Of a stretch of 64,000 nt of DNA, positions 43,564 through 52,771 are shown one piece after another. How positions within the stretch are numbered: position 1 is the first letter of the stretch; every line of letters starts with the position of its first letter. The translations under genes were made by a program, and so were the position numbers. Below the pieces are notes generated by a model, which was not told the origin of the DNA, searched no databases, and was given only the letters and a program-made list of their open reading frames with translations. The stretch is from Embleya scabrispora DSM 41855 (lineage in GTDB: Bacteria; Actinomycetota; Actinomycetes; Streptomycetales; Streptomycetaceae): contig NZ_KB889585.1 of the NCBI RefSeq assembly GCF_000372745.1, positions 159,389 to 223,388 of the forward strand. Reading direction: 5' to 3'.

Positions 43564-45537
43564 ATGATTGCTTTGACCTTGAAAAAAGCTTCCTTCAGGA
43601 CCGTCGGTGCCGTGTGCACCACGGCTACGCTCGCCCTCGCGGCGAGCGTGTTGGTCGCGCCTGCGGCGCACGCGGAGCGGCCGACGCCGGCTGCGCCGGG
43701 TGATCCGGTGGAGTTGGTCTATGCGTCGGAGGCGGGATCCGGCCCCATTCGGCTGCTCCGTGCGGACGGCGGTGTCGGGCAGGCTCCGGTCGCCGACAGC
43801 GGGATCGGTGTCCTTCGCGCCGCGTCCAAGGACGGCAAGCGACTCGCGGGCCTCCCAAGCGCAAGCGGCGACCGTCGGGTCCGCACGATCAATGCCGACG
43901 GGACCAACCCCGCGCACATTGTGATACCGGGCATTTTCGGTACGGCTACGGCCTTCTCGCCGGACGGTTCAACCCTCTATCTGCAGGGCGACTTCGCCGA
44001 CGACGAGACCCAGACCCAGTCCCGCCTGCTGGTGGCCCCCGCGGATCGGGACGGGACCGCCCAGCCGCTGTTGCCGCCGCAGCCGGTCTCCTGTGACGGC
44101 GCCCTGTCCACGTCGACCGGTCGGTACGCCTTCGCTCGTAGGCAACAGGTCGGCGCCGGCTGCGGAGACACGCAGTCGGTGATGCTCTACAACCCGGGAA
44201 CAGGCGAGGTCGAGCCTGCCGTCGAACTCGACGAGGCGGGTGTGGAGGTTCCCGTCATGGGGCTCCCGCAAATCTCCCCGGACGGGACGCGCCTGGTCTA
44301 CGTGCGAACGTTGCCCGGCCCCGAGTCACGCCCCGAGATACGCGTTCTCGATCTGGCCACCAAGCGTGGCAAGACCGTGAATGTGGACAGCGCCCCCTGG
44401 TTCGCGAGGTGGTCGCCCGACGGTCGTTACCTCGCCTTCGGCGCCTACCAGTCCGTCAAGCGCGTCGATCTGGTGACGGGGCGAATCAACGACATGGGGA
44501 AGGCCTACCGGGACGTCAGCGCGATCTGGGCGAACCGCACCGTGACGCCGTCGGTGGGCGTGCGGGTGTACGGCTCGGACGCGATCGGCACCGGTGTGGC
44601 GACGTCGCGGTTCAAGTTCGACGCGGCTTCGACCGCCGTGGGGGCCCGCAAGGCCGATGTGGCGGTGTTGACCCGATCGGACGAGTTCTACGACGGACTG
44701 GCCGGTGCGGGGTTGGCCGGGCTGAAGAACGGGCCGATGTTGTTGACCCCCGGCGGCGGGTTGCCGGCGGCGGTCTCGATCGAGTTGGCCCGTGTGTTGT
44801 CGCCCGGCGCGACCGTGTACGTGCTCGGCGGCCGGGATGTCGTCTCGGCGACGGTGGACAACCAGGTTCGCGCGTTGGGCCTGGTGCCCAAGCGACTCGA
44901 AGGCGCGGCGGTCGCGGACACCGGTGTGGCCATCGCGAACGAGATGTCCAAGACGCCCAAGCGGGTGCTGGTCGCGACGGCCGAGGAGTACTACGACGCC
45001 CTCGCGGCGGGGGCGGCCGCGGGTTCCAGCCCGGATACCACGGTGATCTTCTCGTGGGGCGCGACCCTGCCCCCGGCAAGTGCCGCCTACCTGCGGGGAC
45101 TCGACCGTGCCAAGACCACGGTGACGGCCGTGGGCGGGCCGGCCGTAAGTGCGTTGGCGGCCGCGGGCATCCGTACCGATGCCGAGGCGAACGGCGATGA
45201 CGCCGCCGACACCGCGCGGTTGATCGCCGCCCGGTCCTTCGTCGAGCCCAAGGCGGTCGGGCTGGTGACGCTGGAGACCTGGCAGGACGCCCTGACGGGT
45301 GGGGCGTTGGTCTCCGGGCACGGGCCACTGCTGCTGACGGCCCGAGCCGGACTGCCCGATGCCACCACCGAGTACCTCGCGTCCACGGCTGTGTCCGTGG
45401 ATCGGGTGGTCACCGTCGGCGGGCCGTCGGCCGTCGACCCGGAGCAGGAGAAGACCGCGGTGCGCCTCACCGGTCCGTACGGCTTCCACGATCTCGTCGA
45501 CTCGCCGAACGGCGACGTCAAGGTGCCGCTCGGCTGA
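43564..45537 (+). CDS. Secreted beta-propeller protein with cell-wall-binding repeats (paralogue 1)
   Basis: About 657 residues. Signal peptide ending AHA at about residue 38 (hydrophobic core TTATLALAASVLVAPAAHA). PD40/WD40-like blades follow, recognisable by FSPDGSTLY, ISPDGTRLVYV and WSPDGRYLAFG (residues about 130-315). The C-terminal half (from RVYGSDAIGTGVATSRFKFD) holds three cell-wall-binding type-2 (PF04122) repeats with YVLGGRDVVS and TVGGPSAV hallmarks. It is likely held on the outer wall by the repeats while the propeller binds a ligand. A nearby TTG at 43573 could be the true start, as in paralogue 3. Confidence 0.85.
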   Translation: MIALTLKKASFRTVGAVCTTATLALAASVLVAPAAHAERPTPAAPGDPVELVYASEAGSGPIRLLRADGGVGQAPVADSGIGVLRAASKDGKRLAGLPSASGDRRVRTINADGTNPAHIVIPGIFGTATAFSPDGSTLYLQGDFADDETQTQSRLLVAPADRDGTAQPLLPPQPVSCDGALSTSTGRYAFARRQQVGAGCGDTQSVMLYNPGTGEVEPAVELDEAGVEVPVMGLPQISPDGTRLVYVRTLPGPESRPEIRVLDLATKRGKTVNVDSAPWFARWSPDGRYLAFGAYQSVKRVDLVTGRINDMGKAYRDVSAIWANRTVTPSVGVRVYGSDAIGTGVATSRFKFDAASTAVGARKADVAVLTRSDEFYDGLAGAGLAGLKNGPMLLTPGGGLPAAVSIELARVLSPGATVYVLGGRDVVSATVDNQVRALGLVPKRLEGAAVADTGVAIANEMSKTPKRVLVATAEEYYDALAAGAAAGSSPDTTVIFSWGATLPPASAAYLRGLDRAKTTVTAVGGPAVSALAAAGIRTDAEANGDDAADTARLIAARSFVEPKAVGLVTLETWQDALTGGALVSGHGPLLLTARAGLPDATTEYLASTAVSVDRVVTVGGPSAVDPEQEKTAVRLTGPYGFHDLVDSPNGDVKVPLG

Positions 45538-45551
45538 TCCGTGCACCCCTG

Positions 45552-45589
45552 CTCGGGGCCGGCCCGATCGCTCGTCGGGCCGCCCCGAG
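45552..45589 (+). terminator. Terminator hairpin between paralogues 1 and 2
   Basis: CTCGGGGCCGGCCCGA pairs with TCGGGCCGCCCCGAG (one bulge) just past the first stop. Confidence 0.7.
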
Positions 45590-45636
45590 CGGTTCCGTGC
45601 GAACGCGCGGCCACTATTTATCCGATTATGTGAAAG

Positions 45637-47595
45637 GTGATTGCTTTGACCTTGAGGAAAGCTTCCCTCAGGTCCGTCGGTGCCGTGTGCACCACGGCCA
45701 CGTTGGCACTCGCGGCGAGCGTGCTGCTCGCGCCCGCGGCGCACGCGGAGCGGCCAGCGCCGGCCGCTCCGGGTGATCCGGTGGAATTGATCTACACCGA
45801 GGGGTGGGTCGATGGCTCCAGTGTGGTCCGAGCGGATGGCACCGGCTCGGCCCCGTTCACGCCCAACGGGATCTCCGCCGTCGATGCGGTGTCCAGGGAC
45901 GGCAAGCGGCTCGCCGGCCGTTCCAGCGATGTCAACGATCGTCGGTACCGCACGGTCGACGTCGACGGGACCAAGCCCGTGAACATCGTGGTTCCGGGTA
46001 CCTCCAGCGGGGACCCGGCCTTCTCGCCGGACGGTTCGAAGCTGTACATGCAGGGCTCCGTTCCCGACGATCACGGGAACCAGTCCCGACTGATGGTGGC
46101 TCCTGCGGATCGGAATTCGACCGCGGAGCCGCTGTTGCCGGCGCAGACGGTCTCCTGCGACGGTTTCCTGTCCACGTCGACCGACCGGTATGCCTTCTCC
46201 CGGAAGGCTCCGATCGGCAACCGTTGTGACGGTGCGTCGTCGGTCATGCTCTACACCCCGGGAACGGGCGCGGTCGAGCCTGCGGTCGAGCTGAACGACG
46301 CGGATGTGGAGAGTCCGGTCACGGGGCTCTTCCCGAGCATCTCCCCGGATGGGACGCGTCTGGTCTACATGCGCATGTTGCCCACCGGTGACCGTGCCGA
46401 GTTGCGGGTCCTCGACCTGGCCACCAAGCGCGGCAAGGCCGTGTACGAGGACACCAACGTCTGGCCGGCCCGGTGGTCGCCCGACGGCCGCTACCTCGCC
46501 TTCGGCGTCTTCAACACAAGTAAGCGCCTCGACCTGGTGACCGGCGGAGTCAACTCCCTCGGGGCCGGGCAGACCGTGCCGATCTGGGCGAACCGCACCG
46601 TGACGCCGTCGGTGGGCGTGCGGGTGCACGGCTCGGACGCGATCGGTACCGGTGTGGCGACGTCGCGGTTCAAGTTCGACGCGGCGGGGTCGGCGACGGG
46701 TGCGCGCAAGGCGAACGTCGCGGTGTTGACCCGCTCCGACGCCTTCTACGACGGTCTCGCGGGCGCGGGTCTGGCGGGGGCCAAGGGCGGGCCGATGTTG
46801 CTCACCCCGAAGGCGGGCCTGGCGCCGGTCGTCTCCGCGGAGTTGACGCGGGTTCTCGCACCGGGGGCGACGGTGTACGTGCTCGGCGGCGGCGACGTCG
46901 TGTCCGTTGCGGTCGACAACCAGGTGCGGGCGCTGGGCTTCGTGCCCAAGCGGCTGGAGGGCGACGCGGTCGCGGACACCGGGGTGGTGATCGCGAACGA
47001 GATGACCACGTCGCCGAAGCGGGTGCTGGTCGCGACGGCCGAGGAGTACTACGACGCCCTCGCCGCGGGTGCCGCCGCCGGGTCGCGCTCGGACACCACG
47101 GTGGTGTTCACGTGGGGCACCACGCTGCCGGGCGCGACCGAGAACTACCTGCGTGCGCTGGATCGTTCGGTCACCGAGGTGACCGCCGTCGGCGGACCCG
47201 CCGTGACGGCGTTGCGGACGGCGGGCATCCCCGCCGATCGCACCGCGGACGGCACGGACGCGGCGGATACCGCGCGTCTGCTCGCGACCCGGTTCATGGA
47301 CCGGCCCAAGGCGGCCGCGCTGGTGTCCCAGGAGTCCTGGCAGGACGCGCTGACCGGAGGCGCGTTGATCGCCGGTCGCGGCCCGCTGCTGCTGACCACC
47401 GGGGACGGGCTGCCGGGGGCGACGGCCGACTACCTCACCGCGACGGCGCCCTCTCTCGATCGGCTCGTGACCGTCGGCGGGCCGCTCGCGGTGAGCGACG
47501 CCCAGGTCCGCGAGGCGACCGCGCTGACCGAGCCGAACGGCATGTACGACTTCGTGGACTCGCCGAACGGCGACGTGCAGGTGCCGATCGGCTGA
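45637..47595 (+). CDS. Secreted beta-propeller protein with cell-wall-binding repeats (paralogue 2)
   Basis: About 652 residues, close to paralogue 1 along its length, with a nearly identical signal peptide and three PF04122 repeats (for example VYVLGGGDVVSVAVDNQVRA, and TVGGPLAV near the end). Blades with FSPDGSKLYM, ISPDGTRLVYM and WSPDGRYLAFG precede them. Start GTG at 45637; a TTG at 45646 lies after a GAAAGGTGA box and may be the real one. Recent tandem duplication is clear from the conserved leader DNA. The differences concentrate in the propeller part, as if that part is evolving to bind different ligands. Confidence 0.85.
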   Translation: MIALTLRKASLRSVGAVCTTATLALAASVLLAPAAHAERPAPAAPGDPVELIYTEGWVDGSSVVRADGTGSAPFTPNGISAVDAVSRDGKRLAGRSSDVNDRRYRTVDVDGTKPVNIVVPGTSSGDPAFSPDGSKLYMQGSVPDDHGNQSRLMVAPADRNSTAEPLLPAQTVSCDGFLSTSTDRYAFSRKAPIGNRCDGASSVMLYTPGTGAVEPAVELNDADVESPVTGLFPSISPDGTRLVYMRMLPTGDRAELRVLDLATKRGKAVYEDTNVWPARWSPDGRYLAFGVFNTSKRLDLVTGGVNSLGAGQTVPIWANRTVTPSVGVRVHGSDAIGTGVATSRFKFDAAGSATGARKANVAVLTRSDAFYDGLAGAGLAGAKGGPMLLTPKAGLAPVVSAELTRVLAPGATVYVLGGGDVVSVAVDNQVRALGFVPKRLEGDAVADTGVVIANEMTTSPKRVLVATAEEYYDALAAGAAAGSRSDTTVVFTWGTTLPGATENYLRALDRSVTEVTAVGGPAVTALRTAGIPADRTADGTDAADTARLLATRFMDRPKAAALVSQESWQDALTGGALIAGRGPLLLTTGDGLPGATADYLTATAPSLDRLVTVGGPLAVSDAQVREATALTEPNGMYDFVDSPNGDVQVPIG

Positions 47596-47603
47596 GCCGA
47601 CCG

Positions 47604-47638
47604 GACCGGACGCGCGGGCTCACCCCGCGCGTCCGGTC
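47604..47638 (+). terminator. Terminator hairpin between paralogues 2 and 3
   Basis: A perfect 15-base stem (GACCGGACGCGCGGG and its complement) around a 5-base loop. Confidence 0.85.
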
Positions 47639-47733
47639 GGTTCCCGAGCCACCGCGATTCCCATTGAAGCGAGTGCGGTCGGTTGGCCGTCTGCTCCGAT
47701 TTCCTGATTCCCAATGACTTAGGAGCGTAGGAC

Positions 47734-49704
47734 TTGACGCATCCCATCAAGCGTCGATGGGCTGGTGGAGTTACCCTCTCGGCGATGACGCTGGCCATGT
47801 GCAGCGTAATGACTCCCGCCAAGGCGACGCCGGCGCAGCCTCCGCCCCCTATGGAGATGCTCTACACATACGCGACAGATGCCAACGGTGGATACCTGAC
47901 CGTTGCGCAGGCCGATAATGATCTCATGGGGTGGTATACGCCGATTCGGGATTTCTATCCGAGCAGCGCCTCCCCGGATGGAAGCCGTCTCGTCGGGAAT
48001 GGCGGTTCCGGTAACGGCTACAGCATGGTCAGGTCCATCGAAGTGAACGGCTCGGCTCCGATCGATATCAAGGATCCCCACGCGTCGTTGGTGGATCCGG
48101 AGTACTCGTCCGACGGCACGCGGTTGTTCATGACCAGGGATCCTCGTCTGGCGACCCAAGGGGCCACCGGCCTCTATGTCGCGCCGTCCGACGGCAGCGC
48201 GCCCCCGACACCCTTGTTCTCCGAGGCCGAGGCGGCCTGTGATTCCCACATGTCGGCATCGAGGATCGGGCTCTACGCCTTCACGCGTCGCGACAAGGAC
48301 GTCGACGGGAACTGCGACGGCGAGCAATCTCCTAGGGTCATGCTCTACAACGAGCAGACCGGAGCCACGACGTCTGTCACCTGGACCAACCAGGATGGCG
48401 AAGTTCTTCCGCTTTGGGACCGGGCCCCCGACATCTCGCCGGATGGGACCAGGATTGCCATCTCGGGTTGGCTGGATGGACACGGGGCGATCGGTGTCCA
48501 CGAATTGGCTACCGGCAAGCAGACCTGGACCGGGTCCGGTTATCAGGCTCCGATCGATCCCGACTGGTCTCCCAGCGGCCAATCGATTGCCTATGAGGAT
48601 TACTTGGGCGTGGCTGTCAAAAACTTCGAAACCGGGGGCGGAGGCAGGCGCGGTCCCAAGTTGAGTTCGCGACCGGTATGGCGGCCCCGTCCGGTTTCCC
48701 CGGCCACGGCCGTGAGGGTCTACGGGGAGAATGCGATCGACACGTCCATCGCGGCGTCGCGTTTCAAGTACGACGCGGCGGCATCCACCGAAACGGGAGC
48801 GCGCAAAGCCAGGACCGCCGTCCTGACCCGCGCCGACTCGTTCTACGACGGCCTGGCCGGCTCGGGCCTCGCGGGGGCCAAGGGCGGCCCGATGCTGTTG
48901 ACGCCGGGCAGCGGAATGACTCCGGAACTCTCGGCCGAGTTGAGCCGGGCTCTGGCGCCGGGTTCCACCGTGTATCTGCTCGGCGGTCGGGATGTACTCG
49001 GTGCTTCGATCGAGACCCAGGTGCGCTCGTTGGGCCTGGTGCCCCGGCGACTCGCGGGCAATGCCGTCGAGGACACCGCCATCGAGATTGCCGGCGAGAT
49101 GACCGCGACTCCCGAGAAGGTGCTCGTGGCCACCGCCGAGGAGTACTACGACGCCTTGGCCGCAGGCGCCGTCACCGGCACAGCAACGAACACGACGCTC
49201 GTGCTTACCTGGGGCGCCAACCTACCGACCGCTACCGCCGGATACCTGAACCGACTGAACCGATCACGGACGAAGGTGATCACCGTGGGTGGTCCCGCAC
49301 AGCGTGCCCTGGCGACAGCCGGAATCGCGGTCGATACGGCGCTCACGGGGCAGGACGCCACCGACACGGCCCGTCTGGTGGCCGATCGAGAGTTCTCCGC
49401 ACCTGCGTCGGTGGCCCTGGCCACCACGGAATCGTGGCAGGACGCGCTCACCGGTGGGGCGCTGATCTCGGGATACGGCCCGCTGCTGCTCTCGGCGCGG
49501 GCGCAACTGAGCAGTCCCGCACAGGAGTACTTGGCCGCGCATCAGGCATCACTGCGTCAAGCCGTGCTGTTGGGCGGCATGTACGCCCTTGCTCTGCCGA
49601 TGGACGACGCCGTCGGAAGGCTCATCGCGGACGGGCCGGGCGAGTACCGAACGTTCCATTCCCGCAACGGTGACGTTCGCGTCGCGTTGGACTGGCGGGG
49701 CTGA
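47734..49704 (+). CDS. Secreted beta-propeller protein with cell-wall-binding repeats (paralogue 3)
   Basis: 656 residues from a TTG start, with TAGGAG eight bases upstream. Signal peptide MTHPIKRRWAGGVTLSAMTL and beyond. The propeller half is diverged and less GC-rich (blades with SPDGSRLVGNG, SSDGTRLFMT and ISPDGTRIAIS). The C-terminal PF04122 half is closely related to the other two (VYLLGGRDVLGASIETQVRS). It has the same overall architecture, so it is the older member of the tandem family. Probably a wall-associated binding protein. No catalytic motif is visible. Confidence 0.84.
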   Translation: MTHPIKRRWAGGVTLSAMTLAMCSVMTPAKATPAQPPPPMEMLYTYATDANGGYLTVAQADNDLMGWYTPIRDFYPSSASPDGSRLVGNGGSGNGYSMVRSIEVNGSAPIDIKDPHASLVDPEYSSDGTRLFMTRDPRLATQGATGLYVAPSDGSAPPTPLFSEAEAACDSHMSASRIGLYAFTRRDKDVDGNCDGEQSPRVMLYNEQTGATTSVTWTNQDGEVLPLWDRAPDISPDGTRIAISGWLDGHGAIGVHELATGKQTWTGSGYQAPIDPDWSPSGQSIAYEDYLGVAVKNFETGGGGRRGPKLSSRPVWRPRPVSPATAVRVYGENAIDTSIAASRFKYDAAASTETGARKARTAVLTRADSFYDGLAGSGLAGAKGGPMLLTPGSGMTPELSAELSRALAPGSTVYLLGGRDVLGASIETQVRSLGLVPRRLAGNAVEDTAIEIAGEMTATPEKVLVATAEEYYDALAAGAVTGTATNTTLVLTWGANLPTATAGYLNRLNRSRTKVITVGGPAQRALATAGIAVDTALTGQDATDTARLVADREFSAPASVALATTESWQDALTGGALISGYGPLLLSARAQLSSPAQEYLAAHQASLRQAVLLGGMYALALPMDDAVGRLIADGPGEYRTFHSRNGDVRVALDWRG

Positions 49705-50041
49705 TCACGACCGAACGCATCGAGGAGCGCCCACGGCGGGCGATTCCCATGGGGCCGCCGGGATGACATCGGCGGACCCAGGGCACCGGTACCCGAGCCG
49801 GTCGAGCGCGTCGGTCGGTGGGCGCGGCAACGGGCTCGGTGGCCGCGCATTCGCGGGGCGGCGGATCCCTTCCCGCTGCGGGTAGGCGGGTCGGGCGCGA
49901 GGGTGGTGGTTATCCTCCGCGCATGCTTGGATGGGCCGCGACCCGGCGGGTACGGGCCCGGCGTGTGGATGTGAAGGTCCTTCCGGGGCGCATCGGATGC
50001 GGGTGACGTACGGGCCTTGGGCCGACGAAAGAGGTGGCGTC
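49705..50041. other. 337-bp gap between paralogues 3 and 4
   Basis: No coding frame or strong hairpin. An AGAGGTGG ribosome site lies near the right end for the following GTG start. Nothing else supported. Confidence 0.45.
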
Positions 50042-51184
50042 GTGCCCTTGCGAACCGCTGCGGGAAAGATCCGTCCGGTGTGGTTTCTCGCCGTCGCGCT
50101 GATCGTGGTGGCGGGTGCCATCGCCGCTTGGACGCTCGGTCGGGGCGATCACGACTCCCGAGGCCGAGCCGCCCCCGGCGAGACGGCCGCGCCCTCGAAC
50201 GGGCGGCAGGCGGACGGACCCGGGCCGACCGATCCCCCGTCCGACGGTCCCGAGACCGCTGCGGCGACCGACCTGGAGAACCCCCGCCTGATCCTGTACA
50301 TCGACGGTCGCCCGGTGCTCACCGATCACCGGGGCACCGATGCACCACAGGTCGAGATCGCCGTGCGGGACATCCGGATCGAGGCGATCTCCCCGGACGC
50401 CCACCGGGTCGTGGGCAATGTACTGAAGGCCGACGGCGCTGCCGGGACCGGGCTGCGCGTGGAGTCCCTGGACGGATCCGATCCGGTGGACTTCACGCCG
50501 AAGGACGGCGCGTTCATCCAGCCGGCGTTCTCCTCCGACGGCCACACGCTGTTCTTCACCCAGACGGCCGACTCGGCCGGCGTCACCCACTTCGGCGCCC
50601 GGATCATGTCCGTTCCGGTGGACGGTGGCTCGGCGCCCAAGCAACTCTTCGACGACGCCGACCAGTTCTGTGATTCGACGTTCTCCGCGTCCCGAGTCGG
50701 GCTGTACTCCTTCTCGCGCGCGGCGAAGATCACCGACGGCGAGGGTTGGCCGGATTCGCCACCGATGTGCTCGAGCACCGGGGGCATTCTCGTGCTGTAC
50801 AACGAGCACGACGGCTCGACCAAGGACCTACCGCGCCCGACGGAACTCGCGCCGGTGGACCCGCTCTCGGCCATCTCGCCGGACGGCAAGCGCCTCGCGG
50901 TGGTCTCGGTCGTCACGCACTCGACGCTGGTGTACGTCATGGATGCGGGAACCGGCGAGCTGACCAAGATTCCCACCAGGGCGCAGAGCGGTGGCGGGGG
51001 CGGCGCCCAACTCTGGGTCTTCGGCTGGTCCCCCGATGGCCGGGAGATCGCGATCGACTGGCAGAACGCGGAAAACTCGCAGGTCCCGCGCACAGTGGCC
51101 TACGACAGCCGGACCGGTGAGGCGACCACCATCTGGCCGGAAGACAGCAAGAAACCGCTCTGGGTGCCGGAACAGTCCGCGTAG
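50042..51184 (+). CDS. Membrane-anchored beta-propeller protein without wall-binding repeats
   Basis: 380 residues from GTG at 50042. A single membrane helix (VWFLAVALIVVAGAIAAWTL) near residue 15-35, a Pro/Gly/Asp linker, and then propeller blades including FSSDGHTLFFT, ISPDGKRLAVV and WSPDGREIAID. The propeller resembles that of the three upstream proteins (shared motif FCDSTFSASRVGLYSFSR). The PF04122 part is missing, so this member is held by the membrane instead of the wall. It may be the sensor partner of the secreted set. Confidence 0.8.
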   Translation: MPLRTAAGKIRPVWFLAVALIVVAGAIAAWTLGRGDHDSRGRAAPGETAAPSNGRQADGPGPTDPPSDGPETAAATDLENPRLILYIDGRPVLTDHRGTDAPQVEIAVRDIRIEAISPDAHRVVGNVLKADGAAGTGLRVESLDGSDPVDFTPKDGAFIQPAFSSDGHTLFFTQTADSAGVTHFGARIMSVPVDGGSAPKQLFDDADQFCDSTFSASRVGLYSFSRAAKITDGEGWPDSPPMCSSTGGILVLYNEHDGSTKDLPRPTELAPVDPLSAISPDGKRLAVVSVVTHSTLVYVMDAGTGELTKIPTRAQSGGGGGAQLWVFGWSPDGREIAIDWQNAENSQVPRTVAYDSRTGEATTIWPEDSKKPLWVPEQSA

Positions 51185-51414
51185 GCCCGAGCGTCGGTCG
51201 TAGCGGCTGCGACGAGGTCCCACCGCTTCCGAACGGTGGTCAGGCGGGCAAGGTCTCCGCGGGCCGACCGACCGGGTCGGGTACCGCGGGGCGCGACCAT
51301 CGGTGATACCGGTCGCGCCCTGCGTTTCTTCGATGACCGGTCCTCGGTCGCGGCCTGCGTTTCTTCGACCCCGGTCACCGCCGTCGTGCCCCGCGCTTCT
51401 TCGGGTACTTCCGG

Positions 51415-52581
51415 TCAGCCCAGGCGCTCGATGATGGTCACGTTGGCCTGGCCGCCGCCCTCGCACATGGTCTGGAGGCCGTAGCGGCCTCCCGTGCGCT
51501 CCAGGTGGTGGAGCAGGGTGGTCATCAGGCGGGCGCCGGTGGCGCCGAGCGGGTGGCCCAGGGCGATCGCGCCGCCGTTGGGGTTGACCTTCTCGTGCGG
51601 GGCCTTGATGTCCTTCATCCAGGACAGCACCACCGGCGCGAACGCCTCGTTGATCTCGACCGCGTCGATGTCGTCGATGCCCAGGCCGGACTTGGCGAAG
51701 GCGTACTCCGTGGCCGGGATCGGCGCGGAGAGCATCTCGATCGGCGACGCGCCGCGCACGCTCATGTGGTGGATCCGGGCGCGCGGGGTGAGGCCGTACC
51801 GCTTCAGCGCGCGCTCGGAGACGATCAGCAGCGCCGCCGCCCCGTCGGAGATCTGCGACGCGACGGCGGCGGTCATCCGGCCGCCCTCCATCAGCACCTT
51901 CAGCTCGGCCATCTTCTCCAGGGTGGTGCCTCGGCGCGGCGGCTCGTCGACCGAGACCGGCGTGCCGTCCACGTCGATCGGCGCGATCTCCTTCTCGAAC
52001 CACCCGTTGTCGATCGCGTGCAGGGCGCGCTCGTGCGACGCGAGCGCGAAGCGCTCCATCTCCTCGCGGGAGATGTCCCACCGCTTGGCGATCAGCTCGG
52101 CGCCGTAGAACTGGTCGACCGGCTCGTCACCGTAGCGCGCCACCCAGCCCTTGGAACCGGAGAACGGGTCGGAGAAGCCGAGCGGCACGGCCGAGGTCAT
52201 CGCCGATCCGATCGGGATCTGGTTCATGTTCTGCACGCCGCCGGCCACCACCACGTCCTGGGTGCCGGACATCACGCCCTGCGCCGCGAAGTGGATCGCC
52301 TGCTGCGACGAGCCGCACTGCCGGTCGATGGTGACCCCGGGCACCGCCTCGCTGTAGCCGGCGGCCAGCCACGCCGTGCGGGCGATGTCGCCGGCCTGCG
52401 GGCCGATGGTGTCCACACAGCCGAACACCACGTCCTCGACCACGTCCGGGTCGATCCCGCTGCGCTCGACCAGGGCCTTGATCGCGTGGGCGCCCAGGTC
52501 GGCCGGGTGCACCCCGGCCAGGCTGCCCTTCTTGCGGCCGACCGGCGTGCGGACCGCGTCGACGATGTATGCCTCGGCCAC
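51415..52581 (-). CDS. fadA6: FadA6-like thiolase
   Basis: 388 residues from GTG at 52581 (AAGGGGG box before it). Thiolase fold with VRTPVGRKKGSLAGVHPADL, the nucleophile Cys in IDRQCGSSQQAI, VNPNGGAIALGHPLGATGAR with the active His, and CEGGGQANVTIIERL at the end with the second Cys. In mycobacteria FadA6 thiolyses the ring-opened product MOODA-CoA-derived beta-keto thioester. Located near FadE31 as in actinobacterial clusters. The palindrome at 52685 precedes it. Other thiolases would look similar, so the number 6 relies on context. Confidence 0.82.
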   Translation of the reverse strand: MAEAYIVDAVRTPVGRKKGSLAGVHPADLGAHAIKALVERSGIDPDVVEDVVFGCVDTIGPQAGDIARTAWLAAGYSEAVPGVTIDRQCGSSQQAIHFAAQGVMSGTQDVVVAGGVQNMNQIPIGSAMTSAVPLGFSDPFSGSKGWVARYGDEPVDQFYGAELIAKRWDISREEMERFALASHERALHAIDNGWFEKEIAPIDVDGTPVSVDEPPRRGTTLEKMAELKVLMEGGRMTAAVASQISDGAAALLIVSERALKRYGLTPRARIHHMSVRGASPIEMLSAPIPATEYAFAKSGLGIDDIDAVEINEAFAPVVLSWMKDIKAPHEKVNPNGGAIALGHPLGATGARLMTTLLHHLERTGGRYGLQTMCEGGGQANVTIIERLG

Positions 52582-52684
52582 TGGGGCCCCCTTGATCCTC
52601 GATTGTTCGACTGACGATTTCCCTCGCCCGCGTGTCCGATCGCACGCCGCCCACGGTGTCGCCACACCGTACGGAACGGTTAAC

Positions 52685-52699
52685 CTGACGACCCGTCAG
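52685..52699. promoter_or_regulatory. Candidate TetR operator, copy 8
   Basis: CTGACGACCCGTCAG, perfect arms, between the divergent fadA6 and fadE31-like genes, which it could control together. Confidence 0.72.
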
Positions 52700-52771
52700 T
52701 TATGCTACCCGTGTCCGACCGGGTTTCGACCTGTGTGTCCTCGGTCTCACACCCGTCGAGGGAGTCGCCCA

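Noticed and set aside
41031-43622. Leftward frame of about 860 codons opposite the MMPL gene
   Set aside because: His/Gln/Arg-rich composition typical of the antisense of a GC-rich gene; no ribosome site or family.
44326-46629. Long leftward frame opposite the wall-binding proteins
   Set aside because: Antisense shadow; its apparent internal repeats only reflect the duplicated genes on the other strand.
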